Notes: generated from the letters alone by a model not told the origin. A DNA stretch of 64,000 nt from Vesta saturnalis (GCA_036346205.1 JARFJB010000005.1:526903-590902); one strand, 5' to 3'. Positions 1 to 12,421 are shown, counted from the first letter of the stretch. A program made the numbers and translations.

Positions 1-2683
1 ATCGATTCAACAATGTTACGATCGAAAATGGGAGTAGAACAGAATAACCGCAGATGAAGTAGTGATTGCCGGAGCTCAGTGGTCGTGGATAGGTGTATTG
101 TAAGATAGCTTGTCATACATACAATAGGGGTTGTCATGACCGAATGGGCGCCAGGGTATGTGAAGTTAGCACCATCGGGGTTGTAATGTATGGTTACAAA
201 GGTTCACAGCTCGTTTAAATACCCAAATAACTCGCTCACCTTTTTATCGTAATCACAGGAAGATCAAGGGATCTGTAAGTGCTGTGCTAATACTTGAAAG
301 CCAAAAAAAAATAATATTTGTGCGTATAGCTAAATCATGACGTGCTACAAAGACAGCTGCTGGTCTGATAATGATCTAATGATTTTATCGTTACGTTACG
401 TTACTTATTAAACCTATCTTTAAATGGAATTATATTAAACAAATTAAAATAACTACAATGCTTATTAACAACTTCGCTCTCAAATTGTTACGTTACTTTC
501 CAAAAAAATAATATTGAAAGGTATTCTCACTTTGTCACAATGAAATCGTGAGATTCAACAATTTTCGCCATCAAATAAGATAATCAAAATCAGTCGATAT
601 TTGCATATCACCAACATCTCATCTTTAAAAATTTCGTACTAAGGTAACTTACAGGCCAGATAAAGAAACAGGGTCACAGTTTGTTACACATCAAACTAAA
701 ATACTTCCACTTCAATAACTCATGTATATGTGCGGTTGAGTTTGACTATTAATATTAATATGTTTTGATATCATATGTAGATTTTCAATTGAATGTTTGC
801 TTCCCGTATATACTATTTTAAAATGTTGCTATCGAGGTTTCGTTGAATGTAAATCGGTTTGTTTTGTGAATTAAGTTTTAGCACTTTTTTACATAACGTG
901 TTTGTGTCATTGGTTTGTTTTGGGCTCAAGTTGCTGTCAAGCAAGCTTATCTTTATATGTACATGTTTGTTGACCAGTTAGGTTATGAGTAAAAGTAAGA
1001 TTATTGATTCTTCAGTTGAACTGTATTGGCTGCATTGTGAAGGTATGTTTGTTACGTCGAGTTTAGGTATTTTCTAATGTAAAGTGCCTACCTTGATTTT
1101 TTAGCATGGATGGTCTTAGTGTGGCTGTTATAAGATGATGTTAATTTAGCGGGGTAAAGGGTTTTCATGTTTGATTCTTTTGGTCACTGGGTAAAAGACT
1201 GTTGCCAGATGTGGTTGCGAGAGGCTGATGGTGTCACTCCTTGTGAATTTAAAGTTCGGATTCAATCACCTCTTCGTAACTTTGGGTTTGTGGTCGCCGA
1301 ATTACATTCACGTTGTCGTGTTAGTGAAGTTGGAAAAGTGTTCACGGTAGAGCTTCCTGATCGATTGGACTAGTTCACGCTTGTAGCGGATTTAAATAAT
1401 TATAAATATTGGTCTTTGGTTTTTAGTGTTGTTGGAAAAGCTCACGGGGAACTGTCAATAATCTTTACATTATCGCACGGCCTGTTTAAAAATGCGCGAT
1501 AAATTGCTGTAAATACAGTTTCTAATATATATTGTGTGTATATAACAAAGAATCGTGTAAATAAGTTACTGATTTCTGTGCATAAAACCAGGTGGGCAAT
1601 TAGTAAAAGAACGTCTATACGGAATAGAATATTTTGCTAATCATTTGCCAGTATAAATAAAAAAAGTAGTAAGTTCTCCTGGCGTTACTAAGAGCTTTCG
1701 TTCACTGCATTGGGTCGTGTTTTAAAGAAAGGGTTTGAAAGATCCGAAGATTCAATTGATATTTTCGAAGTACTTAACGTAGGGTCAATTGTACGAGAAT
1801 GGCACGCTACTGCTATGAGCTGGAAACGAAAATTGTCACGGGACAGTGATTTTACCCATTATTTGCCGTTAATTTTGAAATTATAAATTATTTGTTAATA
1901 CGGTACATCTGAAATGTAGTATAACTTAAAGCAATGGAACTTGATAACGCATAAATTCTTTGGGAAGCTTTTCGATTGTGAAGTTTATTCTTTTGTTGCG
2001 TATTTAAAAGAATTCGAAATTTTCACAGATATAAATCACATTTAGAAGCCTTCTTTTTTTCTAAAAATAAAAATAAAGTTTCGATAGCTTACCAAATTTT
2101 GATGATAGTTAAAAAAAATTAAAACTTGATTGACGTTATTGGTATCGATATTTAGTGAAACCCTTTTACTAATTTGAGAGGAAGAATCGGTTAGTTACTT
2201 TGTAAATAAGAATTGATTGTAATTTTATAGATATCGTTAAATATACTCATTTACGTTAAAGTCGCGTCGGAGGAAAATTACAGAACACATTGAAATCGTT
2301 ACATTGTATTTAAATTTAGTGTAGAAAGCATATTTCGCTATTTACTAAGATGTGTTAGGCGACGATTTGGCGGAGAATTTCAATATGAGTTTTGAGTTTA
2401 AAGAAAGAGTTTAGTTTTTAGGTACGCCGCATTAATGTTTAGAGTCGCTAAGAAATTTTGATTTGACAAGATATCGTTTACATTGATAAGGCTCGCTCGT
2501 TGAGGAGTGTTTTTTGGTGATGCAATTTTTCCGACGGCACTCGAGTTTAAATCATGTGGGCCCGTATTAAAAAAAATTTAAGTAGTATTTTTTACGATTG
2601 GTTAATTACCATAGTAGGGATAAAAAGCCAATGTGGCGATAAATGATTTTTCATGAGAATCAGAGCTAGTATAGACGCAGAGG
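1..2683. other. AT-rich DNA without a recognised gene
   Basis: No open frame here has a recognisable domain or plausible exon pattern on either strand. The longest plus-strand frame (1167-1373) has no family resemblance and no promoter or splice context. Short A and T runs are common. I see no tRNA-like fold and no transposon ends. Confidence 0.6.
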
Positions 2684-3250
2684 TGTTAACAGGTTACAGT
2701 TACAGCGACCGCTGAATACCACAGAACGTCGTTGTCGGTAATCCGTGCTGAAAGAACTTGCGGCAGTAGGGGCTTCTTCCTCGAAGAAACCCTTGAAGGG
2801 ATCATATTAAATCGTTCAACCACCACGAGTTTGACTTATAGTTAAGTGCAGTTTGTCAAAAGCGATTTTGTCGAAAATCTAGGGAGTTGTGTTTTACCTA
2901 GCTATTTCACTGTTCTTTGGAGTTCCGGACAGTTAGTTCGCAGTTCGCCGATAACAAGTAACTTGCTGTATATAAATAAGCTTTTCGTTATTTTAAAACA
3001 ATAAGTGTTATTCCGAACTTGTATATAATTAGAGTAAAGTTAACAAGCAACGTATAAATATAAACTTAAGTGTAACGTACAACCAATTTAAATTTTAATC
3101 CAAACGCAATTTGGGAAGTTAAACCTTCACGAGGGAGAATCGAGCGTATTTACATCAATTATATCTCCGACGTTGCCGCAGAGCCCATCCTCTGGGTCTA
3201 CCCCAAGTGCCTGCATAACAAAAGGGGCTGTACTAAGATAAAGTTAACAT
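2684..3250 (+). mobile_element. Possible solo LTR (low confidence)
   Basis: The segment starts TGTTAAC and ends GTTAACA, a 7-bp perfect inverted end of the TG...CA kind seen in LTRs. It is less AT-rich than its surroundings and has a TATA-like stretch (TATATAAATAAG) about 290 bases in, as an LTR promoter would. No direct repeat flanks it (AGAGG against TTTCT), and no gag or pol lies nearby. It could instead be a 5' exon or promoter region of an unseen gene. The inverted ends could be coincidence. Confidence 0.25.
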
Positions 3251-5702
3251 TTCTGTGCATTTCCTTTTGCTGTGGTTGACCACTCTTAATATGTGTATAT
3301 TTTTTTTTTGTTGAATGCACAGTTTGATTACAAGCGTATTCATCCGTGTCATGCTCCAAATGTATTTGAGTGTTTGAGTTATTTGCTATATTGACGAAAT
3401 TGTATCGAAACTATGTGTTACAAGGAGAACCCAATTCATTTGTTATAACCATTTATTGTGCTGGCATATGAATCAGATTTACACTACTTTTAGTAAAGGC
3501 AATACGGAAACTAGCTTGTATGACCGCCTTTTAGATAAACTAGGTGATTTAACTTGCACAGAAAGAAATTAATGTAATAATTCTAGTGATATCTGGATGG
3601 TTTTTGTTTGGTTTTTTATTTATTTATAATACCTTTGTTGTACAGCAGAATACTTACATGCATATTCAGTGTTTGTTTTATTGGAATTAGATCATTGCAC
3701 TAACGTCACTATTTCTGGTGTTTAATTTATGTAAAAAGTAATTACGTTCGAAAGCTTTAGCTATTGATTATTGAATTATGACGTAACTTTTAAAGTTTGA
3801 TGCGTTAGTGCATCACTTTTATGAATTTGAGCGCATTTTATAGCGGATTCATTTAATTTCAAGTGGTTGTAAACAGACTTAAAGTGAGTTCTTTTTTGTT
3901 GAAGTGAAAATCAGAATTATTGAGTAAAGTAACGTAACAGCAGAATAATTTTATTTTTGATCCAATTTCTGCTGTTATCTCGTTTAACTTCCAGTTTGTA
4001 CCGTAACAAAATCTGCGTGAATTGAAAGTAATGATTTGTCTTTGTATTTAAATACTTAGATGGCACGCTTTCATTTGTGGTGTAATACCGTATAATTGTC
4101 ATTCAGTTTAGCATATTGCTCACCGAAGCGTGTTCATCCAGTCTTTTGTGATCTTCACTCTATGGAGTGTTATTTTTTTCATTGTGCACTGATATTGTCA
4201 TTTTAACATTTGTGGAACTTATGTTTTCTAGTGTCCAATATGATGATAAATGGCATAAAAAATGTTTAAGATTATTAATTTTAAAATTTTTAGCTTACAG
4301 GTTTCAACCAGTTAATTATACTTGCTATTGAAATTTGAAGTAAGCAAGTTTATTTGTTTTGACTTTAAAATAACTGTATATTTTACCCAAATTAACATTA
4401 TTAATAATAATTTTTCGAATTATACGGCATTGCAGTGTCGACTATTTCTTTATTATTTGTTCATGATTTTGACGAAAAGCTTACAATGTTGATTAATTAT
4501 TGAGAGATTTCACTGTTTGTCTTTTTGCTATTTTTTATTCAGATTAAGATTCGTGAAAGTAGAATTTCATTGATAAAGTCAGTGTAAAGTAAAATGTGAG
4601 CAAAGAAAATTGATGACTTTTACAATTGATCTTGCAACACGATATTTTGTTCTGATTACGTTTATGTGTGTGCTAATTAAGCCCCTATATTTGATTTTAA
4701 ACAAACTGGCGCCCTTTGATTTATTATTTTCCGTATTTTGACTTATCTTGTTTTATTCACCCTAAACGCAAAACGCATCCATACTCTTTCCTACCACTGA
4801 GATGTTGGAACTCACCCCATATCTGTTACACCAGATTCTACTGCCATTTTCACCCGTGACACACAAGCAGACACACACACACATAGATACACACACACAC
4901 GTCGGTTTGGCGGTTAATGGAGCGCAGTTTGAATACTTATTATAAATTGTTTATATTTCACCTTTTATTATTTTCCTTGTTTCTTTGAGAATGAATGTTT
5001 CGTTGGTTTAATTCGTTGATATTATACACTGCTGGTACGTCAAGCGACCAAGTGAGATAAAAATAAGTAAATGTTTGGACCTGTCATAAATTTTGAAAGG
5101 GAACATCAGTGTGTTGACAAACGTTACGTCACCGGCAAGACTAGCGAAAGATTTTGGCTTAATCCAAATAGAGACAATTTCTTAAAAGTTAGAAACGGCT
5201 GTGTTTTAAATTATGCACGCGATGACGGTGAGAGAGCATTCCACCTAAAAAAGAAAGTTATGGAGGTTTGAAATAATCCAACTTCAGAGGCATATACAGG
5301 TGGTGGCGAAGGGCTTCGTAGAATAGAAATATATAACAACGTAGCTTATTAGAGCCTCTTGAAACCCTAAGCGTCCAATTACGGAGTCCGTAGCGGTGAG
5401 GGTGCAGCATCGATTTCTTTGGGACCCTGCCGCTATCGAAATTTTTCGAAATATCTCGGAAATGATGCATTTTAGACACGTCACTTTACATAAGTGGACT
5501 TAAATTTAAACGAGAAATCCGAAATGGCAAAAAATGGGGGGAGGGGGTTATTTAAAATAACGAAGTTAGTAGCTACTTTCGATATAACTGGAAGTTCTAC
5601 AAAGTTGAAAATATTTTCGAAGGTAGGTCAAGTCAGTAAAGATTTGTGTAATTATTTTTAGATTTTTGTAGTCCATGGTACTCCAGATACTATTTATGGA
5701 TA
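3251..5702. other. AT-rich DNA without a recognised gene
   Basis: Nothing recognisable is encoded here. A short imperfect (AC)n tract lies at about 4863-4902. Small open frames at 5071-5484 overlap on both strands and match no family I know. Confidence 0.55.
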
Positions 5703-7215
5703 GACACACAGACAAACAGACGCACAGGCAAACAGACACACAGACACAAAGACACACAGACACACAGACACACAGACACAAAGACACACAGACACACAGA
5801 CACACAGACATGCAGACACACAGACACACAGACACACAGACACACAGACACACAGACACACAGACACACAGACACACAACACAGACACACAGACACACAG
5901 ACACACAGACACACAGACACACAGACACACAGACACACAGACACACAGACACAGACACACAGACACACAGACACACAGACACACAGACACACAGACACAC
6001 AGACACACAGACACACAGACACACAGACACACAGACACACAGACACACAGACACACAGACACACAACACACAGACACACAGACACACAGACACACAGACA
6101 CACAGAACACACAGACACACAGACACACACAGACACACAGACACACAGACAACAGAACACAGACACACAGACACACAGACACACAGACAACACAGACACA
6201 CAGACACACAGACACACAGACACACAGACACAGACACCAGACACACAGACACACAGACACACAGACACACAGACACACAGACACACAGACACACAGACAC
6301 ACAGACAACAGACACACAGACACACAGAACACCAGACACACAGACACACAGACACACAGACACCAGACACAGACACACAGACACACAGACACAGACACAG
6401 ACACACAGACACACAGACACACAGACACACAGACACACAGACACACAGACACACAGACACACAGACACACAGACACACAGACACACAGACACACAGACAC
6501 ACAGACACACAGACACACAGACACACAGACACACAGACACACAGACACACAGACACAGACACAACACACAGACACACAGACACACAGACACACAGACACA
6601 CAGACACAGAACACAAACACACAGACACACAGACACACAGACACACAGACACACAGCACACAGACACACAGACACACAGACACACAGACACACAGACACA
6701 CAGACACACAGACACAAACACACAGACACACAGACACACAGACACACAGACACACAGACACACAGACACACAGACACACAGACACACAGACACACAGACA
6801 CACAGACACACAGACACACAGACACACAGACACACAGACACACAGACACAAGACACACAGACACACAGACACACAGACACACAGACACACAGACACACAG
6901 ACACACAGACACACAGACACACAGACACACAGACACACAGACACACAGACACACAGACACACAGACACAGACACACAGACACACAGACACACAGACACAC
7001 AGACACAAACACACAGACACACAGACACACAGCACACAGACACACAGACACACAGACACACAGACACACAGACACACAGAGACACAGACACACAGACACA
7101 CAGACACACAGACACACAGACACACAGACATACAGACACACAGGCACACAGGGACACAGGCACACAGACACACAGGCACACTGTCGCACTAACACACAGA
7201 CACACAGACACACAA
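5703..7215. repeat. Octamer minisatellite, unit CAGACACA
   Basis: About 1.5 kb of near-perfect tandem copies of an 8-bp unit (CAGACACA on plus, TGTGTCTG on minus), roughly 180 copies. Scattered single-base deletions and rare substitutions (CAAA, CATG, CAGG) occur. Because 8 bp is not a multiple of three, all frames stay open and give spurious long Cys/Val or Thr/His/Gln reading frames. These are repeat artefacts, not proteins. The unit is related to the one at 10146-10663: the minus-strand phase GTGTCTGT differs from CCGTCTGT at two of eight positions. Confidence 0.97.
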
Positions 7216-7378
7216 ACGTTCACACGCACACAGTTGCCCACTCATATGCACACCGCACACACACCACACCACACCTACACACACACACAGCACACACACC
7301 ACACCACACACCGCAGTAGCACACGCACATGCACACGCACACGCCCACGTACGCTCACACGCAAGCACAAGAACACAA
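7216..7378. repeat. Degenerate AC-rich tract
   Basis: Irregular CACAC and CACGCACA sequence continuing from the octamer array, without fixed register. It looks like a decayed or replication-slipped shoulder of the array. Confidence 0.8.
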
Positions 7379-8234
7379 ACCAAACGTTGTATAAAGGTGA
7401 GGAATAGCTTTATTCTTATACTCAAGTTGTTTTTGAGTTTTGTTGTACTTCCATCAAGTACAATTTTCATTATAGTTGATTGTGATTATTTTTGTTTTAT
7501 GTACGCTTGTTTCTGTAAAGCTCGTTTTAAATGTGTGCCATCAGAATTCATTTGTTAGTTTTTTACTTTTATACCAGTCAATCTGTTAGAACTGTTTATC
7601 TGTAACCACAATCTGAAAGAGACGGATTCCTTCAAGTTTACGAAGGAATGTGGTAGAGCTCGATAAGATCCAAGTGATCGTACCCTCAAAACTTCAAACG
7701 TGATTTGCGGAAGAAGAGGTTGTCGCAAATGTGTACCGGCAAAGGAATGTGGTACCTTTCGACAAGATCTAACCGACAGTGATGTCTAAACTTCAATCAC
7801 GATTTGCTAGACAATGAAGGATCATACACATTTATCTGTATTGCAAAATTCGAAATGTCCGGGTGGGTTGCGCTGGCTATACCTACTACTGGGTTTTAAG
7901 CCGGAAAATTATTATTTAATAGCACAGGAGAGCTCCTAAGTCAATTAATACCTTATCTGTTTATAACTTCACTTTAGTGGATTCTCTTACGGACCATTTA
8001 CCTCTGGTAAAATGTTACTAATTACTATAATTAACGGATGTAACGGGAACATCAGTGCCGTTACAGAAATAATTTCCTACGGGAAAGGAAAGACAAAAAA
8101 AAGAAAATAGTAAATGTAAGAGTAAAACTGAGAGAGTGATAATCAAGGCGGTTGTGTACAAATACATTTGAATTTCTAGTTACTACCATTTACTAATTGC
8201 GATAGGATATGTTTACACAACTGCGTTTAGTATT
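7379..8234. other. Intergenic DNA with an imperfect duplication
   Basis: No gene is seen. Two imperfect direct copies of a segment of about 80-100 bp start near 7642 and 7741. Both begin with AAGGAATGTGGTA, continue with a CGA(T/C)AAGATC block, and contain ACTTCAA(A/T)C and CG(T)GATTTGC blocks. Their origin is unknown. Confidence 0.5.
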
Positions 8235-8244
8235 TTTATTTATT
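8235..8244 (-). promoter_or_regulatory. Poly(A) signals of the dehydrogenase gene
   Basis: Two overlapping AATAAA hexamers on the minus strand lie about 55 nt beyond the stop codon of the dehydrogenase gene. This is the expected place for a cleavage and polyadenylation signal. Confidence 0.6.
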
Positions 8245-8296
8245 AGCTTAGAAAAAAATACTCGTCAACTCGTTTACCAAACGTTAAACAATCTGC

Positions 8297-9396
8297 TCAG
8301 CTTTCTCTTTTCATAGAGTTCCTATCAGGGAAATATATCTCATACGGTGGTTCGTTATCTTCTATAACCCAAACGCTTCCACTGCTACCTTTTGTTATAG
8401 TATGTACAATGCCCCTTGCTAGAATATTTACTCTGCAAAAAATCGTCCTAAAATTTTGCTACATTATTTTTAAAGAGAATTACTGTTGTTTCATAGTGTT
8501 TTTTAAAATTTCCACTGCTGTTTCTTTGACTATTGGAGACAAATCGTTCGTAATAAATTTAGGAACACTATTACCCGACTTGGTACCTGTCAATCCAGGA
8601 CAAACCGTAATAAGCCGTATTTCATTATGTTCGTAATAGAATGAATGTCCTAAAGAACGACCGAGACCTACAATGAAATGCTTAGTACTACTGTAAACGG
8701 GAAGAAACATTATAGGATCTATTCCGCCGGTTGAAGCTATGTTAACTATAACACCATCATTGCTCCCGGTACTTTTATTCATATACTTAAAACCAAGATT
8801 GGTACCATGAAGTGTTCCCATCTACAACAAATTAGTTATTAAACATTTCTTGTAAGGTTACTCACTATATTAATATCGATCATCGATTTCCATGTATACT
8901 CATTAAATATTCCCGCGTTGTTTATAACAATATCTAAACCTTTCCAATAGGTAATGGAAGTTCTGAATGCATCTAAAACGTAAAAGTATTGAACTAGATT
9001 TAAGAGATTTTTATTGTTTGACTTATTAAAAACATTTGGACGTACTTTCAAATTGATCTTCATTGCAGATATCTGCTGGTATGAAAATAACCCTGCAACA
9101 ACCAAACTGTTTATTCAAGTATTCTTCAGCTTGCTTCCCCTTGTCTATATCTACATCAACGACAGTAACACCCTACACAATTGTAATGATTAGTTGTATA
9201 TATAACCGTTTCCGATGGTCACCCTAGCTCCATTCATTAAAAGCTCATACACAATACCATAACCAATTCCGTTAGCTCCTCCTGTTACTAATGCAACCTT
9301 TTCGGAAAAATAATATTGCTGATTTGCAAATAAACCATTTTTAATGAGTACACCTATAATAAGAGTGGATATGACATACCAGTTGCTGTTAGCCAT
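8297..9396 (-). CDS. Short-chain dehydrogenase, 15-hydroxyprostaglandin dehydrogenase-like, five exons
   Basis: The gene reads as exons 9396-9223, 9172-9046, 8972-8866, 8821-8484 and 8432-8297, joined by introns of 44-73 bp with GT...AG ends and consistent phases. The sum is 882 nt (293 residues plus stop). A hydrophobic N-terminal segment (about residues 6-20) suggests a membrane anchor or signal, unusual for human 15-PGDH, which is cytosolic. Then come the cofactor motif TGGANGIG, an acidic residue after the second strand (VVDVD, favouring NAD), NNAG, the catalytic serine in IAST and the YSSTK catalytic tyrosine/lysine pair. Family knowledge predicts NAD-dependent oxidation of a hydroxyl group; the substrate is unknown. 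A damaged paralogue sits at 45677-47308. Everything seen is intact. Confidence 0.9.
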
Positions 9397-9424
9397 TTTG
9401 AACTGTTTTCAAATATCCTACACT

Positions 9425-9433
9425 GCTATTTAT
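9425..9433 (-). promoter_or_regulatory. TATA box of the dehydrogenase gene
   Basis: TATAAATAG on the minus strand ends about 29 nt upstream of the start codon at 9396. That would place transcription start very close to the ATG, giving a short 5' leader. Confidence 0.6.
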
Positions 9434-10080
9434 ACGATTTCTGAGTGCATTAAACAGTATTTTATTATGTTATTATGAGTTTCGTTATGAACGAATAAGA
9501 TCAAAAGTAAATATGTAATTTAATTAATAATAATTGTTAAAACGTTTCATTGTATTTAAATTTTTACAAATTTTTTGTTTCATAGTGTGTTATTGTGAAC
9601 AGATTATTTATATTTATACACCGGGTAATGGAAAAATGTAGTATGAGGATTATGTTATTGTGTATATCACGAAAACGAAATCTGTAAATAATGTTTTTCG
9701 TAAGGAAACTACGTTTTACTTGTACCTACAGTAACGGCCAATATGCATAATATAAAGTAAACTGTGTTTTTTTAAAATGCTTATGAATAATTCATTTTGT
9801 ACACTTACTTATATAATTCTGGGACAGCAGAATTATTTTTTGGTATTTATTAGACAGCAATATTAATCCTGCGAAAATACGTACAATTAAGTGGATTGCC
9901 TTTTAAATAAATCACTACAATGACAGAAGGCCATCCGTTATGCACGTGAACTTTATAAAAGTGCACATACTGGTTTAGCGTCAAACTAATAAATCTATGT
10001 ACGTTACCATAATAAATAGTTATTTACCACTATGGCATGAACACATGTACATAAGAAAATTTATGCAATCGACTTTTTTT
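9434..10080. other. Intergenic DNA, nothing recognised
   Basis: AT-rich sequence upstream of the dehydrogenase gene. No further exon, RNA gene or transposon end is visible. Confidence 0.5.
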
Positions 10081-10145
10081 TACTATGCCAAAATCGACTT
10101 ATTAGCTCATTCTACAGCATTTACAAGCTTTGCCAAGATTGATGC
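10081..10145 (+). repeat. 5' module of dispersed repeat family R (copy R1)
   Basis: The stretch from ATGCCAAAATCGACTTATTAG through TTTGCCAAGATTG matches the sequence at about 43511-43580 (ATGGCTAAATCGACCTACTAG ... TTTCGCCAAGATCGG), and more loosely 34435-34475. In each copy the module is followed at once by a tract of simple or simple-looking repeats. Here that tract is the octamer array at 10146-10663. No coding capacity is seen, so this is a non-autonomous element. Confidence 0.6.
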
Positions 10146-10663
10146 CTGTCTGTTCCTCTGCCAGCCTGTCTATTTGTCTGTGTCCATCTATCTGGCTGTC
10201 CGTCCGTCCAACGGTCCGCTCGTCCGTCCACCTGTCCATCCGTATACCCGTCCGTCCGTCCGTGATTCTGTCTATCTGCCTGTCCGTCTGTCCGTGTGTC
10301 CGCCTGTCCGTCTGTCCGTCTGTCCGTCTGTCCGTCTGTCCGTCTGTCCGTCTGTCCGTCTGTCCGTCTGTCCGTCTGTCCGTCTGTCCGTCTGTCCGTA
10401 TGTCCGTCTGTCCGTCTGTCCGTCTGTCCGTCTGTCCGTCTGTCCGTCTGTCCGTCTGTCCGTCTGTCCGTCTGTCCGTCTGTCCGTCTGTCCGTCTGTC
10501 CGTCTGTTCGTCTGTCCGTCTGTCCGTCTGTCCGTCTGTCCGTCTGTCCGTCTGTCCGTCTGTCCGTCTGTCCGTCTGTCCGTCTGTCCGTCTGTCCGTC
10601 TGTCCGTCTGTCCGTCTGTCCGTCTGTCCGTCTGTCCGTCTGTCCGTCTGTCCGTTTCTAGCA
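10146..10663. repeat. (GTCCGTCT)n minisatellite, a (GTCY)n tract
   Basis: About 500 bp of tandem GTCC/GTCT tetramers arranged as an 8-bp unit. It is almost perfect from about 10300 and degenerate at the left (mixtures of GTCC, GTCT, GTAT). It follows the family R module directly. (GTCY)n tracts are a known internal feature of Drosophila mini-me elements, so the association is informative. All predicted proteins across it (SVCP/SVRL and TDRR/TDGQ repeats) are artefacts. Confidence 0.95.
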
Positions 10664-10717
10664 AGATTCAACGGCATGGCAAGTTGTTTCCGAACAGCGT
10701 ACGTGCTATAACTTGTG

Positions 10718-10723
10718 TTCCTT
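10718..10723. other. Left target-site duplication of Maverick 1
   Basis: TTCCTT stands directly before the left end of the element. GTCCTT (25954-25959) stands directly after the right end, so 5 of 6 bases match. Maverick/Polinton elements are known to make 6-bp duplications. Confidence 0.75.
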
Positions 10724-11515
10724 AGTAGTATAGCAAGGCTAATCCTGGACAACTTTTCTACTATACGTTTTCTACGAGTGTTTTGCCCAAGGTCAAGTCA
10801 CGTACACACCTACTACGTCCAAGTACATGGTTTTTCAAAGTCAAGGTCATCATACACATGCTTGCATCAAAGTATATTCCTCAAGGTCAAGCTCATTGAA
10901 GTAAGTATCTGGAAAAGGCACTAGAAACGTTACTAGATTGGTTTTCAAGGTCAAGGTCATTGACGCTCCCGTACAGATTGTCCGCTTCAAGGTCACGTGG
11001 CAGGAAATGGTTAAGGTCGCTTTCATTGTCTATCTTAAAGTTTATTTGCACGTACGCGCCCCCCGCTTCAAGGTCGAAGCGTCCAAGTACATGGTTTTTC
11101 AAGGTTAAGGTGATCATACACATTGCATGCATCAAAGTGTATTATTCATTGAGGTAACTAGATTTGAAAAAGGCACTAGAAGTTACTAGATTCATTTTCA
11201 AGGTCATTGATACTACCGTACAGGTTGTGCGCTTCAAGGTAACGTGGTAGGAAATGGTTGATTAACCTTCTCGTTTGCCAAGGTCACACACAATTGAGGG
11301 TATGTAGGAGGATGCAGTTCACGCCCCCATCAAAATGCACTGACCTCAAGTGGTTCCGTTCCTCAAATACAGATAGACGTTTCTCAAAGACAGGTACCCG
11401 TATCTTAAAACAGGCAAGCCGTTTCCCAAAACAGATAGCTGTTTCGCAACACAGGCAGCCGTTTCCCCCATTTCAAGGTTACACCTCTGAGAAAAGAACG
11501 ATGGCGATTCATTGT
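10724..11515 (+). repeat. Left terminal inverted repeat of Maverick 1
   Basis: Matches the inverted right end (24955-25953) almost continuously from the terminus to the block reading ACCTCTGAGAAAAGAAC; the right arm has about 200 bp extra. It contains an internal duplication: the block CGTCCAAGTACATGGTTTTTC occurs at about 10816 and 11079. It is studded with TCAAGGTCA or close variants, in exact form at 10841, 10881, 10945, 10951, 10987 and 11198, with CCAAGGTCA at 10787 and 11278 and TCAAGGTCG at 11068. Confidence 0.9.
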
Positions 11516-12022
11516 TCTGGCCGAGTTAGGGTCATAATTGCTGAAAATAGATTGTTATCCAGCTACGCCCACCATTTCAGGCTCAATTCTCAGAAACCAA
11601 CTTTCAAGAACAAAGGCGATCCATTGTTCAAGCCGACGCTTCAAGATCTATGCTTATAATTTTCAAGGTCATACCTCTGAGTAAAAAACAATGACGATTC
11701 ATTGTTCTGGCCGAGTTAGGGTCATAATTCATAAAAGTAGATGGTTATCCAGCTCCCCCATCATTTCAGGCTCAATTCTGAGAAATCAACTTTCAAGAAC
11801 AAAGGCGATACATTGTTCAAGCCGACGCTTCAAGGTCTATGCTTATAATTTTTAAGGTCATACCTCTGAGAAAGGAACACAGGCGAGCCATTGTTCTGGC
11901 CGAGTCATAATTTCTAAAAATACATTGTTATCTAGCTACCCCCACCATTTCAGGCTCAATTCTGAGAAATCAATTTTCAAGAACAAAGGCGATCCATTGC
12001 TCAAGCCGACGCTTCAAGGTCA
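11473..12022 (+). repeat. Tandem repeat, three units of about 190 bp
   Basis: Units begin near 11473, 11661 and 11851 with a block resembling CAAGGT(C/T)A(T/C)ACCTCTGAGA. They contain CATTGTTCTGGCCGAG, TCCAGCTAC..CCACCATTTCAGG and AAGCCGACGCTTCAAG. The first unit overlaps the end of the terminal inverted repeat. The right arm has only the start of this unit, so the triplication is specific to the left end. The first coding frame of the element follows at 12069. Confidence 0.85.
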
Positions 12023-12068
12023 AGGACATATAAGTCACAGTGTGTGTTGAGTTCAGTGGGTTAGTAAG

Positions 12069-12388
12069 TTGTTAAACATGGAATTAGCAGGGTTAAACCA
12101 AAGCATCTATTGCAAACTCTGTAAAAATGCATGTGACCTAAAGATATCGAAAAGATATAAAGTTATTAATGTGACAGCAATTAATACGAGGTATCTTGAA
12201 CGTATAATGTTAGAAATAGAGGAGTTTAAATGTGTTTACCTCAGCGCTTTTACGAGTATTTCAAAGAAGAAGAAAATCGAATTGAGGAATTTAAAACGAG
12301 ACTAAATACAAAGGACGTATTAATGAGTAGTCTGGGTGCTGTCGGAAAAACGACAAACCTAACATTTAGTACCTCCAATCATATGTAA
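12069..12388 (+). pseudogene. Unknown Maverick ORF with CxxC motif, frameshifted
   Basis: The first gene inside the left repeat. An open frame of 78 codons starts at 12069 (12075 also has an in-frame ATG). It has a CKLCKNAC cysteine cluster near the N-terminus, then a basic and hydrophobic region. Near 12232 the coding signal appears to move to another frame that reads on as an acidic, helix-rich tail to a stop near 12386, suggesting a one- or two-base indel. I recognise no family. A small zinc-binding regulator is possible but unsupported. Confidence 0.4.
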
Positions 12389-12421
12389 ACTTGCTCATTT
12401 CGAAAATAGTGTTTAGTCGTA

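Noticed and set aside
1167..1373. 68-codon frame as a possible gene
   Set aside because: No motif, no splice or promoter support, and codon content is not distinct from its surroundings.
5566..7241. Four very long open frames (505-537 codons) with Cys/Val/Leu or Thr/His/Gln repeats
   Set aside because: They are translations of the 8-bp minisatellite on both strands. A period not divisible by three keeps several frames open at once. No start context or flanking coding sequence.
5703..10663. CRISPR array
   Set aside because: Repeats are 8 bp and directly adjacent with no unique spacers, and the DNA is eukaryotic.
9997..10752. Overlapping frames with SVCP/SVRL and TDRR/TDGQ repeats that recall low-complexity proteins
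   Set aside because: Products of the (GTCCGTCT)n array in all frames.
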